64,000 bases of DNA from Sympetrum striolatum (Eukaryota; Arthropoda; Insecta; Odonata; Libellulidae). The stretch lies in contig OX388350.1 of NCBI GenBank assembly GCA_947579665.1, positions 84,587,152-84,651,151 on the forward strand, read 5' to 3'. The notes under the pieces are model-generated. The model searched no databases and was not told the origin of the DNA. It saw only the letters and a program-made list of their open reading frames with translations. The translations under genes and the position numbers were made by a program. Position 1 is the stretch's first letter. Each line of letters starts with the position of its first letter. Shown here piece after piece: positions 39,301 to 48,724 of the stretch.

Positions 39301-42300
39301 ACCAATTTTCATAAAAAGTATTCTCTTTGGCCACAATGAATGCTACTTCTATATCTCGGTGGTCTTTTTATTACCAAATTCATGAACAGGACAGAAAACT
39401 AAATGAAAGAATTTTTTCTTTATCCTACTCTAAATAAATATTATAGTAACTCCATTCATTGAGGTATGATTGCATGAAATATGCACAAGTAGTTGATAAT
39501 AATTAATTTTTGAATTTTTTCCAGGTTCATGCACCTTGGCTGAAACAATTTTTTTTTGGTGAAGGTGAAACATATATCATTCCCAGTGGCAGAGGTCGGG
39601 TAACGCTCGGTGGTTGCCGTCAGTATGAAAACTACAACCTTGAAGTGTGTCCAAGGGACACTGACATGATAAGAGAGCAAACTCATTCTATGGTTCCCAA
39701 ATTGGCCAGCGCTCCCGAGTTAGAAACTTGGGTTGGGTTAAGACCCCATCGGCAACCAGTTCGTGTGGAGGCTGAAATGCTAAACATTCCAAGCAAAAGA
39801 GGTGGAACCTTGAAGGTGTGTTTCAATTACTTTGATTTAAGTAATAGTTTAAAATGAATTCTTAATTATTAAAAATATTTACATGGCCTCTCTTCGAATT
39901 AATTACTGTTTTTACTGGAAAATAATGCACCATCGAATGTAATACGCCCACCTAAATCTGAGCCTATATATACTTTGAAATACTGGTAGTCTTCCATGCT
40001 GAAATTTCTACATAAGTGTGCACAACCAATTTCTAATTGGTCATTTAAATAGTTTGATGGGCTAGCAGATTCCATTTCAATTAAAAACTATCGGTCAACA
40101 GTATAGTCTGTAATCTGAAAGGGCTCCTACAGTCAATACATCAATAGTGCATTGGTGGACGTTCGACGAGTTACATGGAACCAGGGTGAGCCGAGGATCT
40201 GGCCTATGCAGGATCTCCATTCCCGGCCTTTTGCAGTATGGGCACAAGCGATATTGCGCCTAAATCTAGTCTGCCATCAAGTCATTTGATTCAAAAAAGG
40301 TCCCAAAAGGTTGCACCTTATTTTCAAGTAAATACAGTATTATTATCATTATTATTTAAGGAATTGTTTCCCTGCCATTTTTCTCTGTCAGCAGTGTAGC
40401 CTCAGGACAGAACTTTAATGTTACCGTGGCACAACTCTCAAATGTTTACAGTAAAACCTGCCAATATGACATCTACTCTTACTTTCTCTAAATCCTTATA
40501 CTTCCAATAGTTCATACTTCACATCAAGTTTAACTGAAAGCTCTAAAGAAATAGTATTAATACTGGTTTTTCAACTTAACTTTTTACTGGCATGACAAAA
40601 GCAAATAATGAAAAGAAAGGGTTATTTATTTTACTGAACTAATTTTTCTGATTCATTGCTGCTTCCAACATTTCTATTTTATTTTAGAAATTAATAAAAT
40701 TATTTTTGCTTTTAGAATAAATGTTTTAAATAACCTGCAGTTCTGCCTTAAGGGGTTACATCTAATCGCCGGCCGGAAATAATGGTATATTTTGGCAATT
40801 TTTGTAGGTTTATTGTTGCTATCTATGAAATAATTTTCATTTAATAACAAAAGTACATTACTTCACATACTATTTTTTTAGATTGTGATGAAAAAATATA
40901 TATAAATAAAAAAGTTGTTTGCCCCTGAAATGTATGCATTTCTAAAAACGTCACTTAACGGTTGGCAGTTTTTCTCTGGTATAGATAATCTGAAATCAAA
41001 AAAGCAAACATTTTCTTAAATTACAAATGTGTGGCTATCGTTCCACGTAGGGAAATTTTAATATTTTGATTTTTAACGAAATGGTGGCCAGTTAAATATA
41101 AATTGTTGTAATTTTGCAGATAAAAACAAAGTTTTTCATGATTTTTTCATTAACTATTAAGATTAAAGAAAAAACCGTACGTACGACGATAGATAGTATT
41201 GTTTTACACGATTTTACCAAATTTCAAAGAAATCGGTTGGATAGTCATTGAGAATTTTTGCCAACCAGGTTGAAAAATAAGGTTTTGAGAAAAATGGCCA
41301 TAAACATTAAATTTGTCACAAATTTATGAATTTTCAAGTTTACCATAAATCTTCTATTGCTGGGCCATAGAATGCTTCCTTTGAAGATGACGCAGATTCT
41401 CCTGATGACCTTTGGCCCCGTCCTTTTAGCTTTTTTCTGGCTTCAAGCTCTTGAAGTTCTGCCGCTTCGATACGTCTCTTGTCCTCTCTGGCGCAGTATT
41501 CTGTAGCTCTCTGGCCAATTCTAAAGTTCATTTCCCTCATGATTTTTGGTAGACTAGATGCCCCATCATTAAAAATACTGGCAGATATGAAAGCTGCTGT
41601 TTCCACCACGACAGCACCACTGCACAAAATTTTTGGAGCGAATTTCCATACTGTCGAATAGAAACTTTTGTTATTATTTTGAGTGAATCTGCCCAAAAAA
41701 CGGTGAAATATCTCGTCTTTACTCAGATCTTCGTGTATGGGACGTGTAGCCACGATTACACTCATAGGTAGAGCCTTTTTGTGGATATATCCTGCTAGTC
41801 TTCCTGTGGATATATTCTGCTAGCCATCTGCGAAGAACACCAAGAATCAGAGCCCTGAGGGCAAAACTGGTGCTGTGGATTTTGATCCTTGGAGCTCTTG
41901 TGATATCAAGTGGCCAAGATTGCATTTTTCATCATTTTCACGGAGTCAGAGTTATTGCGAATGGCAAACCCATAATAAGCCGTAAGCTCATCAATTAATT
42001 TCCCCGTTAATTTTCCTTTCCCCCAGACCTTTCGTATTTTTTTTGCATGCACGAAGTCTTGCACCCATTCTCTTCTGCACATGACTGATGCATTCCTTCT
42101 TTTTTATGAGAGTTGAATGTCCATATGGTCTGGATTCAACGATCCCTTTGTATGTTTTACTGTCTCCGTCTCCTATAAATGTAACTTGCATATTTTACTT
42201 TGTGGCGGTCTTCAGATCTGAGGAACATCTCTGTTATGCTGTCGACCTCCATCTTTCCTGCATTACCCTCATGATTGGCCGGGCATTCTTTGGCATGCTG

Positions 42301-44722
42301 ATGGGCCCACTCTTTGCATTCCTTGGTGGTCTGCTTCTTCTCCCAGTATTCACATGATTTGCAGTAAGCAGATTTTACAGCAATATCAATCATTTTACTC
42401 GAATAAAAAACAATAAGAGTCGCTATTCCAAATAAAGAGTTAAATCCTCTCTTGCGCCAAGTTCCATCTCCGGAGACAGACCCTCAGGTTCCTCACAGTT
42501 GGTTGCCTTTGCAGTCAGTTTCTTTTCTTCTACGCAGCTATTCACCAAAGAAATATTGCAAACTTCTTTTGCAGCAGTATGAATGGTCTTCACAATTAGA
42601 TCGTACGTGGCTAAGAAAACCGGGCGTGGCAAGTCCATCATGGCGCAGAACTTTTATGCACCATTTGATCCTACTCCTAATAACCTCATGGCGAAAACAA
42701 ATCTTCTGTTAACTTCATAGGAACTTCCAATAAATGGACAGGAATCTACACTGATTGGGTCACATGATTCACAGTTCACCACTAACTTAAATCCAAGGCC
42801 TCGCCTACTGCTCTCTTGAAAACTGACTTTACCACCACAAATCTTACACTTGAGATACTCACTTAGTGCAGAAAACAGTAGCAAAATTAAGAATTCTATA
42901 GCCTATACTAGGATCGACAAAAACCTCGAAATCCTTGCTCCTTAGTTTTTTCGCAGAAGTACTTGCCGGTTGCTCCTCTCTCTCCAATTCGAAACGGTTG
43001 AGAGGTCAATTCTGCTTCTTCTTCACTCTCTCTGTTCTTACGGAACTGCGTCTAAAAGTCTTACGATCCATAATAATCGTAAAAACTACTCAAATAGAGC
43101 AAAAACTGCAACAACTCAGATAGCAGAGGAAGAAAACGAACGAAAGCGCACTCGACAACAGACCACAGCAAACTCAACACATCAACTAAATATTTGTCGC
43201 TAGTTTCGAAATATCTAATGGTATTATTCTTTGTTTTCCCAGTTTTCCCTCTCAAGAAGAAAAGACCGTACTCCTATTCATGAATAGGACACTTGAAGGG
43301 ATTAGGGTGGTCAATTCTTGAGCCGGATGTGGCGGAAGTGCCCTTCAGGCAGGAGCTCGGGCGCCAGCGCTCTAACGCGCTTATAAGGAAATTTCTGTAT
43401 CTCAGCCAATTTTACGGATTTTAAAATAATTCTTAGTGCAAAATATCGAGAAAGGTTTGAACTTAAAAAATATGCAAAAAAAATTTTCGATTTTTTCGAT
43501 CTTGACATTAGATGTAACCCCTTAAGCACCTTCTTACTTAATTTGTTTCTTTCCTCAGTCAAAATTCTTCTGAATTATCCTCTGCATGTGATGTTTGAAA
43601 TAAGTATCAACAAGATAAATGAGATCTCTTTCATGAGTTCTTCTCCTGGACTTTTATCGTTAGCACTAGCGTAATGTTCTACCTTAGATCCACTCTGCTA
43701 ATGTCAGGTTGATTATAATTTCCATGGAACATATGTTTTTCATTCTTAATTTGAACTTTAATTGTACAGTTGAAAAGTTTCTCATAGGATTTTCAAGTCT
43801 TGATATGCAATAGCTTTCTCAAAAATAGTATTACCATTTTCTTTAGCTTTGATTTTTCTTCATTTACTTTAGATAAACTCATTGAAAAGTGATTACTCTT
43901 AAAGAATGGCCTTGAGTGGTGTTCTCTAATTAATCTTGCTTCTTTCTGTGAATTTAAAACCTTTTCTAGTTCCTTAGGCACATTACCATGTACGTTTGTA
44001 GATGTAGAACATTTTGACTTGAATTTAAATTTATTTAACCTGGGAGAGATGAAGTCAAACCAGTCCCCTCCCCCAAAAGAGCTTGGTTAATTTAATGCAA
44101 TATATAGATGCAGTAGGAGAAAGCCACAGTGTAACTATGTATCTTAAAATCTCTTAATTAATTGGTTAGATGGATGAAGAAACTTTTAGTCTCAATCTTG
44201 TCTGAATAAAGATGATTTATTATTAATAACACTGCTTAGAAAAAGTCTAAAATTGATGTAATCTTGGATGTTCTTTTTGAGAATTCAGAGTAAGCTTGTA
44301 TAATAAAATTTGCTGCTTTGAATATTAGCACTGTAGTAAAAACTTATTGTCTAAAACGTAGTTTACTATTAAGTTACTCAATATTTTATTTTTTAAAACA
44401 TCAAATAAATTTCCCTTAGAAGTTTAGGGTGACATTCTGTGTGTGTGCTATTTTGTTTTTGCTGGGAAACAAGTTTAATAGCAAGTTAAATCTAAAATGT
44501 TAATAAACTTCCCTTTTGAGTTCATTAAAGAACATAATGAATCATTTTATAGTGTGGGGGTGTTGCAATTAGTAAACTAATTTGCTTATGTTACAGGTGG
44601 TGCACAACTATGGACATGGCGGCTATGGAGTAACGACAGCGCCTGGCACAGCAAAATACGCTGTGAGCCTTTTTCGCCAGCTACACTCAGCAAGCAGAGG
44701 AAGTCGACGTAGTAAACTCTGA
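24386..44722 (+). CDS. DDO: D-aspartate oxidase (FAD-dependent D-amino acid oxidase family), 6 exons
   Basis: The enzyme oxidatively deaminates D-aspartate (or D-amino acids) in peroxisomes, giving the 2-oxo acid, ammonia and hydrogen peroxide. Exons: 24386-24591, 24921-25044, 33242-33387, 35136-35292, 39525-39815, 44597-44722. All are GT-AG with consistent phases, and the total is 1050 nt, or 349 residues, normal for the family. The Rossmann motif GAGVVG is at 13-18, FAD-contact region TTSDGAAGLFYP at 45-56, VNCTG at 186-190, YIIP at 228-231, VTLGGCRQ at 237-244, GLRPHR at 282-287 and HNYGHGGYG at 311-319. Arg243 in GGCRQ is at the position where D-aspartate oxidases have an Arg that binds the side-chain carboxylate, which favours DDO over DAO. 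The protein ends in SKL, a canonical PTS1. The ATG at 24386 precedes the Rossmann strand directly. Introns 2 and 5 hold large transposons. Confidence 0.93.
25045..27792. other. DDO intron 2, left part
   Basis: Mostly AT-rich intron. A less AT-rich block around 26300-26830 has overlapping open frames of 80-89 codons on both strands but no motif I recognise. It may be an old repeat. Confidence 0.4.
27793..28005 (-). repeat. 3' LTR of the Ty3/gypsy element
   Basis: 213 bp, starting TGTTAC and ending GTAACA on either strand, with no difference from the other LTR that I could see. On the element's strand it is preceded by the polypurine tract. Confidence 0.95.
28006..28018 (-). other. Polypurine tract
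   Basis: On the minus strand the 13 bases between the pol stop codon and the 3' LTR include AGAGGGGGGCAG. This is the usual position and composition of the plus-strand priming tract of LTR retrotransposons. Confidence 0.8.
28019..31570 (-). CDS. pol: Ty3/gypsy pol: protease, reverse transcriptase, RNase H, integrase
   Basis: An 1183-codon open frame. The aspartic protease DTGA is at residues 15-18. RT has SPWSSPVVLV near 312-321, GLYQFNVMPFGL near 393-404 and the catalytic YLDD at 430-433. RNase H has LDTDASHHG. Integrase has an H-H-C-C zinc region (the final CKRCDLC), the D,D,E residues in DISGPFP, HTDQGRNF and DGMVERHN, and a C-terminal GPY-type module (WDGPYRV). No key residue appears missing. 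The listed start is a TTG codon. The same frame stays open upstream to the frameshift heptamer at 31669-31675, so pol is probably made as a Gag-Pol fusion and not from its own start. Confidence 0.95.
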   Translation of the reverse strand: MPGILNGRPCDFTVDTGATRSVMRPDMTFHRSVTRLSNKAMLETVSGEKIAIRGETSVKIILGSVEIESKVLVADITDEFILGVDIMSDFNFVVDFQNKLLRIGNEELLFSSSISSMKRTKVLINEDVRIPPNSEAVVQARLEKNAPEEGVAIIEPTETRNGLLIARSLVRLNKIVTVKVANLSDNRVTLKSGEELGVCEAIERVARCDIEPERRNNKPGDIEMIVDNFKKTWNHLPSKELDEAIKFIADEADLFATNKITGRTNLVQHRINIGTAQPIRQPPRRVPYAKQHELNESIQSMLEDGVIEESNSPWSSPVVLVTKKDGSMRFCVDYRRLNDVTKKDSFPLPRIDDILNTLSKAKWFTTLDLKSGYWQVEMHKDDKEKTAFSTGKGLYQFNVMPFGLCNAPATFERLMELVLRGLTWESCLVYLDDILIIGKDFDDHLVNLKTVFGRLRNAHLQLNPKKCTLFQERISFLGHVVSSAGVETDPTKIQDVKEWRQPKNKHEVRSFLGLCSYYRRFVKDFGQIAKPLHGLTEKNRPFIWTAECGEAFQELKQRLITAPILAYPVDNSPFVLDTDASHHGVGAVLSQMQNKEETVIAYFSKTLGKAEKNYCTTRKELLAIVKAVDHFHTFLYGRKFLIRTDHSALQWLLNFKNPEGQLARWLERLQTYEFDIQYRRGKSHNNADALSRRPCAEKSCKFCTRQEAKEDAANREVLNRITVRAFTEVDSEITKNTVIQKQRDDPDLEIVRRWLDSRHRPSWQEISRYGPVVKAYWLQWDSLSMCEDVIIRKWESADGKTVTNQTIVPRDLVDTVLTELHDSRTGGHFGVNRTLARVRDRFYWANYREDVEQWCKRCDLCASKKGPRTRSRGKMMQYISGAPWERVAVDISGPFPMTNSGNRYLMVAMDYFSKWPEIVPLPSQDAATVGEALLEHVICRHGVPLEVHTDQGRNFESELWKHLMDKLGVKKTRTTPLHPQSDGMVERHNRTVNQYLSMFVDRNQRNWDSLIPLFLLAYRSSQHEATGYTPTMLLTGKEMRLPVDLIFGVPTTEEEDRQLKLPEYVGQLVDRLRVIHNFVRDKLKMCSDRTKMRLDRKPTVSPYEEGDMVWLYQPQRRKGRSPKLQRPWDGPYRVMKRINDIVYRIRLTPKTKPKVVHIERLSPYRGRETSCWTSGSAIRDEQH
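31651..32850 (-). CDS. gag: Ty3/gypsy gag with coiled coil and CCHC zinc knuckle
   Basis: 399 residues starting 53 bases after the 5' LTR. The N-terminus has a highly charged Glu/Lys/Arg/Gln coiled coil of about 60 residues, with a 22-residue unit in tandem (residues 30-51 and 52-73). The middle is a capsid-like region with FDGEKSWDLYKRQFE. The C-terminus has one CCHC knuckle, CYSCGKSGHISRNC, followed by an Arg/Ser-rich tail as in nucleocapsids. The stop codon lies 16 bases past the slippery heptamer. Confidence 0.93.
   Translation of the reverse strand: MVKTRSTDYDMAEAKEMFEMLMEKLRQDEERRAQEKQQEKQERLRENEEEKERRAQEKQQEKQDRLREKEEEKERFQQLVQMMTVSQGTLMQKIECVEEQAKTTQQEAKELAQRIDGLEERIEAGMKIRYGTSTVSNSTNTVKPPTFDGEKSWDLYKRQFEIAASNNDWTEQEKVTNLIMALRGKALDVLQNISKVNQNNYSSVVAALELRFGQSHLVQVYKTQLKCRTQLPTETLQEFGAEVERMTRLAYPHAPEDIVQELAVTTFQDGLRNPEARLFLKTTRTRDLADAIVRALEYEAAGYHSKRDRVREVKFSVPSSDQDEDFDIRKTLREIVESLKNLPSLPRPLNREIKCYSCGKSGHISRNCHRRSCSTERNNRSRSPSPARETGSGNAELSV
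31669..31675 (-). promoter_or_regulatory. Programmed -1 frameshift slippery heptamer (GGGAAAC)
   Basis: In the gag frame the minus strand reads G GGA AAC, the X XXY YYZ form. Pol lies in the -1 frame relative to gag and is open without a stop from this heptamer into the protease. The same heptamer is used by several retroviruses for -1 frameshifting. A downstream stem or pseudoknot is possible (CGCC at the site, GGCG about 20 bases later) but I could not fold it. Confidence 0.75.
32632..32763 (-). repeat. 66-bp tandem duplication in gag
   Basis: Two consecutive 66-base units encode ERRAQEKQQEKQ plus RLRE-type heptads, differing by a few substitutions. They lengthen the gag coiled coil in register. 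Confidence 0.85.
32881..32898 (-). other. Primer binding site
   Basis: Five bases inside the 5' LTR the element reads TGGTGTCAGAAGTGGGAT. Its complement, ATCCCACTTCTGACACCA, looks like a tRNA 3' end with CCA, most like tRNA-Leu. The tRNA identity is from memory of tRNA acceptor stems. Confidence 0.75.
32904..33116 (-). repeat. 5' LTR of the Ty3/gypsy element
   Basis: 213 bp, apparently identical to the other LTR. It lies 125 bp upstream of DDO exon 3 in antisense orientation. Confidence 0.95.
34300..34337 (-). ncRNA. Hammerhead ribozyme-like motif with intact core
   Basis: On the minus strand: TGC (stem I), CTGAAGA (the CUGANGA core, whose seventh position is free), a hairpin TAAGC-TC-GCTTA (stem II), GAAA, palindromic ACCGGT (minimal stem III), GTC cleavage triplet, then GCA, which pairs with the TGC of stem I. 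All core nucleotides fit the hammerhead consensus. The two-base-pair stem III implies activity mainly as a dimer, as described for Penelope-like elements and retrozymes. It lies in DDO intron 3, antisense to the gene. No surrounding reverse transcriptase is visible. Confidence 0.6.
36458..37086. mobile_element. PIF/Harbinger-like MITE with TTA target duplication
   Basis: 629 bp flanked by TTA on both sides (36455-36457 and 37087-37089). The left end is GGCGGGTTACACACTGG and the right end, inverted, is GGCGGGTGTCCCGCGACACG. A 3-bp TTA duplication and GGC-type termini are typical of PIF/Harbinger. The interior is built of many related CATGTCCCATGA / GAGACACG / TCGCGGGAC sub-repeats in both orientations. 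No transposase is encoded. It sits in DDO intron 4. Confidence 0.75.
37635..38186. mobile_element. MITE with 'TACCRTATTYA' inverted ends
   Basis: The left end reads TACCATATTCACTGGAATTT followed by AACGCACC. The right end, inverted, reads TACCGTATTTAGTTGAATAT followed by AACACAC. The flanking TA suggests a dinucleotide target. There is no coding capacity. It is in DDO intron 4. Confidence 0.7.
38717..39031 (+). other. Unidentified 104-codon open frame in DDO intron 4
   Basis: The frame reads as fairly balanced protein (for example RADPNPAQYFAKKSSAE) and is followed in an overlapping frame by another protein-like stretch (MIEFDIPTFKQIYEKVDEVV). I recognise no family. It could be a decayed transposon or gene relic, or chance. 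No splice signals tie it to DDO. Confidence 0.2.
39904..40339. mobile_element. MITE with 'TACTGT-TTACT' inverted ends
   Basis: The left end reads TACTGTTTTTACTGGAAAAT and the right end, inverted, reads TACTGTATTTACTTGAAAAT. TA is at both borders. The interior resembles the partial element at 11820. It is in DDO intron 5, about 90 bp after exon 5. Confidence 0.7.
40752..43521 (-). mobile_element. TTAA-flanked DNA transposon with decayed 'mutator-like' transposase
   Basis: 2770 bp bounded by inverted repeats GGGGTTACATCTAAT and flanked on both sides by TTAA (40748-40751 and 43522-43525). It carries a broken transposase on the minus strand. TTAA duplications are typical of piggyBac and Kolobok elements. 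The transposase does not look like piggyBac, so a Kolobok-like assignment fits better. It is in DDO intron 5. Confidence 0.8.
41340..43075 (-). pseudogene. Decayed transposase of the 'mutator-like transposase domain' family
   Basis: Recognisable blocks in order on the minus strand: MDRKTFRR start, FVDPSIGYRIL, SALSEYLKCKICGGKVSF with a CxxC pair, a second CESC pair, FCAMMDLPRPVF, SGDGTWRKRGF with a likely first catalytic Asp, DIAVKSAYCKSCEYW, GDGDSKTYKGIVESRPYG, KKECISHVQKRMG, AYYGFAIRNNSDSV and a charged tail. The blocks lie in different frames. I see stop codons near 43023 and 42651 and frame changes near 42890, 42475 and 42175, so no functional protein can be made. Family identity rests on motifs remembered from arthropod proteins annotated with this domain. 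Confidence 0.8.
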
Positions 44723-44853
44723 ATTGTAAAATTTCACATGTACATATTTGATAGGGAAAGGTCATCTTAAGTTTCTTCATTAGATTTGTCTTTCTGATTT
44801 TAAAGCACTCTGGGGTCAGGTGGTTCGTATATTGCTACTGTATAACATGTTAA

Positions 44854-44859
44854 AATAAA
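44854..44859 (+). terminator. DDO polyadenylation signal
   Basis: AATAAA 132 bases past the DDO stop codon, in a sensible position for the 3' end of the transcript. It is the first such hexamer downstream. Confidence 0.6.
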
Positions 44860-47705
44860 AATTGTCTTCACCCAAAATTATTGCTCATTTTTCCAAATTC
44901 ATCTGGTTTAATGTTTTTGCTGTCTCTTTTTAATTTTTCCCCAATAACTTTTATAAATGAAAATGTTTCCTACTATTGAAAACTGATCTTTTAACTTTCA
45001 TCAGTATTGTAAGTTGAATCTATGTTACAGTTAGCACTAGCATTGATTGAAGCAATGTTAGTAGATATTTTGTTTAGTTTATTATTTTTCAGCTGTATAC
45101 ACCATGATAATTATTGCTTCTACTGCAGTAAGATTGATAGCGAGCATATCTTGTTATATATAGAGTATCCTTCATTTTATAGCTGTATTTATACTTAAAG
45201 GTAAACGTATATTGAATTTGAAATCAAAAATGTAACACAATATTATTGAATATTTCTAGATGACATAGTAAACTATATGAAATAAAAGAATGATAATAGA
45301 TTGAATTAAATGAACTTTCACTTCCAAAACTACCTCATTCCTTTGCGGATATCACCACTTCAAAGAGGTAGAATTCAAACTTGACAAAGCTAGGTCTAGC
45401 AATTCATTGGAAGGTTTTTACTTATAAAATAAGTGAATGAAGAGGAAACATCTTGTGAATATCACATTATGTGGAGAGAATTTATTGTTGCAATGCATTT
45501 TTAAGTCCTTTTTTCCTTTTTAATGTTTCCAGCAAAAAGAGAAAAAGCAGCAAATCACACTTCATTTGAATGAGCAGCAAAATTATCTTTAAGGTCAAGT
45601 TCTATTAGAATAAAATGTAAACAATGGAAGGAAATGTTTTAACGTACTTAAAACAGGTCAAGGAATATGTAATTGCTTCCCAGTGAATGTGATCTATGTC
45701 CAATTACTTTCAAATGTTAAAATGTATGTTCCTCATGAAAGCAAAAACATACTTATCTTTGGAGAAATATTTCAGCACCAATTTCCCTTAGACTGAGCCA
45801 ATACCTATTCCTAGCAAGATGTGGGGGAAGGTTTTGTTAAGTCCACTATCTTATGGTAGTACAGGGTGACCCAACTTTCAGATGCACATTCTGAGTAAAA
45901 GATCCAGAGGTGTCAACATATTAGTCTTTTTATCCAGAAGTTCCCGTTGATGGCTGTAACTATAAGTCGAGTCACAAACTCCATCAATCAATCAATGAAC
46001 CCAAAAGTAACTTTTCATTTTATACTGGTTAAAGATAAGTACATCATTAAAAAAATACTTGTATTATGTAAAATAATAGAAATATGCTTGCTTGCGCTGA
46101 TTTTTGGAGTTGTGATTGGTATTAACTGTACTATGTTCAAGCTGGAGTGTTTGGTCGTCATATGGTTAATATGCCATTTTTGTGATCAGAAAAACTTGTC
46201 TTATGTCCATCAGGTTGTTGCATAAATAATTCTACATTGTACTTATTTTCTACTATCATTTCAATAGTAGTTTTGATTCATCCACAGATCAAATGAAAAT
46301 ATTACATTTATTTTTTCTTAACATACTTAAAGAGATGTAATATGGAATCACTATAGCCTGTTGCAGGCATGTATTAAGATGTAATATTTTACTCTGCCCC
46401 TTAATACACATTGAGAGGAATGAACCACAAAATGGTCTAGATGGATATTCCAAGGGATTAAATTTAAATAATGGCAATAATAATTTATATTCAGAAAGGT
46501 AGTATTTTCAATAGTTTTTACTGTTTTATTTTATCTTAAAATCGAAGTCAACCATGCAGGTATATCGCATGTACCCTAATCCTAATATTTAAAAAGATGA
46601 AAATATCAGCCATACTGATAATAATCCAGAACACCTTCTATGAGAGATAATTTAAATGTAACATTATCATGCTCTTTCTCGCAAATCATAATTAAGTTCA
46701 TAACCAGTACACTGTATGATTTATTAAGTTGTGACAAACTGATTATAAACATTAAACCATTTTCCGGTAGTATCGATCCAAAACTCCTACAACGCAGTTG
46801 ACTAGATTGACTGAAAATCATTTCATATGTTGTACAAGTGAGGAACGCAAGAACCAATCTTTCAGAAAGAAAAAAATGGTAAGTTCATCATGTTTTATAG
46901 CATCAACGTAGGATGTAATTTTTGTGAAAACTGAAAATAGGAGTAAAAATGTTGATTTAATCAAGCACTAAAAGTATTGATCAACTACTACTGCATAGAT
47001 CGAAGCGACATCAGACGACATGACAACTACTGATAACCGCCTCCGCGCAGGCGTTCAATTTGGCGGCTTACTGCGAATTTTGGTTAGAGTTAACTCTTTA
47101 CATCTCTTCTATAAAGTTAATAAGACTTTCAGCATTTGTAACAATAATGCGTTGTAAACGAGTGTGCCAAAGCAATTCTTTGCCACATTCAAGTAATTCT
47201 TTGGAATTAGCCAACAGGAGTTCTGTAAACAGGAATTTATGACATGTTTAGTGGTAAGAATTCCTGTAAGGGTAGGAATTTTCCGTATGAGGTAGGAAAA
47301 TTCCAATGGAAGGTATCAGTTTTAGCCGTATCGCATCAAGTGATATAGAATTCTCTCCTGTTCTCGTGAAATATAATGCGCTTTGGAACAATTTTCTTTT
47401 ATATAGGTAGAGGGGTGGCAACTTTTTGCTTCTATCTTTATTTTTCAATGTATAAAGAATTTTGGCAAATTTAACTGGAGGGAAGGATTATTATTATTAT
47501 TAGTATTAAGGAGGGAAAAGTTGTAACTAGCGGGATGAATTTGGCTATTCTATCAGATTTTTCAAACCCGAGTTTGGTAAAGTTTTGGAAGAGGACCGTC
47601 AGCGTTTTATTTTTTTTTGTACTAAAATTGACCCTTTTTCGATGAAACTTCACTGGCACATGTGTTCAATGTTGCGCTTTATATACATATATCTAACATA
47701 CGGCT
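44860..47705. other. Intergenic or intronic AT-rich region
   Basis: No gene recognised. A small CpG-containing patch at 47035-47075 includes TTTGGCGGC and could be a promoter or 5' exon, possibly of the TPPP gene whose first exon I could not find. The remaining open frames look like chance. Confidence 0.35.
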
Positions 47706-47989
47706 ACGTGCTATATTTACCGCGATAAGTAACTTTCAGTGACGGAGGTGCAGAAATGGCCTCCGGAGACCATTCTTAAACCGTTAGTTATGGCGTTCTG
47801 ACGCTAGATGTCGCAGCACACGCCCAGTTTCACATCTCCGAAACAGCGAATACGTTACGCATTTCAAATCGCATAAACATCGCACGAACGTCTAACTCAC
47901 ACATTTCTCGATGATTTTGGATGTATTTTACGACGAACGAATTTAAACGGAAAAAATGTTTTTTTTGGCCCTATTCGCTTTGTGTTATA

Positions 47990-48298
47990 AAAAAGATAGT
48001 CACCCTCTCGTTCGGTTTGCAAGCTATAGTTGGTTTGCAAGCTCATTAGGTTTCCAAGGTATTTTAAGAAAAATTATGACTTTGTTTTAATGAAGATCAT
48101 ATAATAAAGGGAGCCTGGAACACCCAACTCAACCCATCCGCGATGAAACACTTTTTCATCATAATTCTGAATTGATAAATAAGTAAATTAAGTGATGTTA
48201 ATAAGAACTAATAAGTACCTTGAAAGACCTTGGAAACCCAATGAGCTTGCAAACCAACTATAGCTTGCAAACCGCACGAGAGGGTTACTATCTTTTTC
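47990..48298. mobile_element. Nested hairpin MITE with ~75-bp arms
   Basis: Left arm from GATAGTCACCCTCTCG and right arm, inverted, from GATAGTAACCCTCTCG. The similarity continues through two copies of GGTTTGCAAGCT and GGTTTCCAAGGT. The arms are about 90 percent identical by eye and surround a ~150-base AT-rich middle. It lies wholly within the larger inverted-repeat transposon, so it is a later insertion or an internal palindrome of it. Confidence 0.7.
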
Positions 48299-48562
48299 TT
48301 AACAAAAAGCAACATTTGCGACAAAAACACTGCTTTTCCTTATAAAGACCTTGGAAGCCTATTGTCTTTCATTGTTATATCAATAAAATCGACCGAATAT
48401 AGAAAAGTTATTAAGTGCCATTTCGTTCTTAAATTCGTAATCGTTAATTACGCATTTACTTCATAATAGCTTCATTATTGGATGATTTCATTGTTTTCTG
48501 CATTTTATTTGATCAAAAATGCATATGAAATCAATTTACCATTACTCGAAGAGTTTCTCGTC

Positions 48563-48724
48563 GAAATGGTCGACAATTCCTGCGTTAGCTGATATTACAA
48601 CGTTTTCGCCGCGGCTCAGACGTTCACCTCTCCCGAAGATGCACTGACATTCCTTGAGGCGCACGGCTGCTTGATCCGGAAAGATGGACATATTTGCTCT
48701 AGATGTGGTTCTCCACTTCCTTAA
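48563..48724 (+). pseudogene. Fragment of an ISXO2/Merlin-like transposase N-terminus
   Basis: The frame reads FTSPEDALTFLEAHGCLI followed by KDGHICSRCGSPLP and a stop, with another stop (TGA at 48590) upstream. The pattern of a short helical lead then a CxxC half zinc ribbon resembles the start of ISXO2-like transposases. It is too short for a firm call. It may be a first exon, with a possible splice site near the end. Confidence 0.4.

Noticed and set aside
45947..46225. 92-codon frame with hydrophobic stretches
   Set aside because: No family recognised, no splice context, and the composition fits translated AT-rich DNA.
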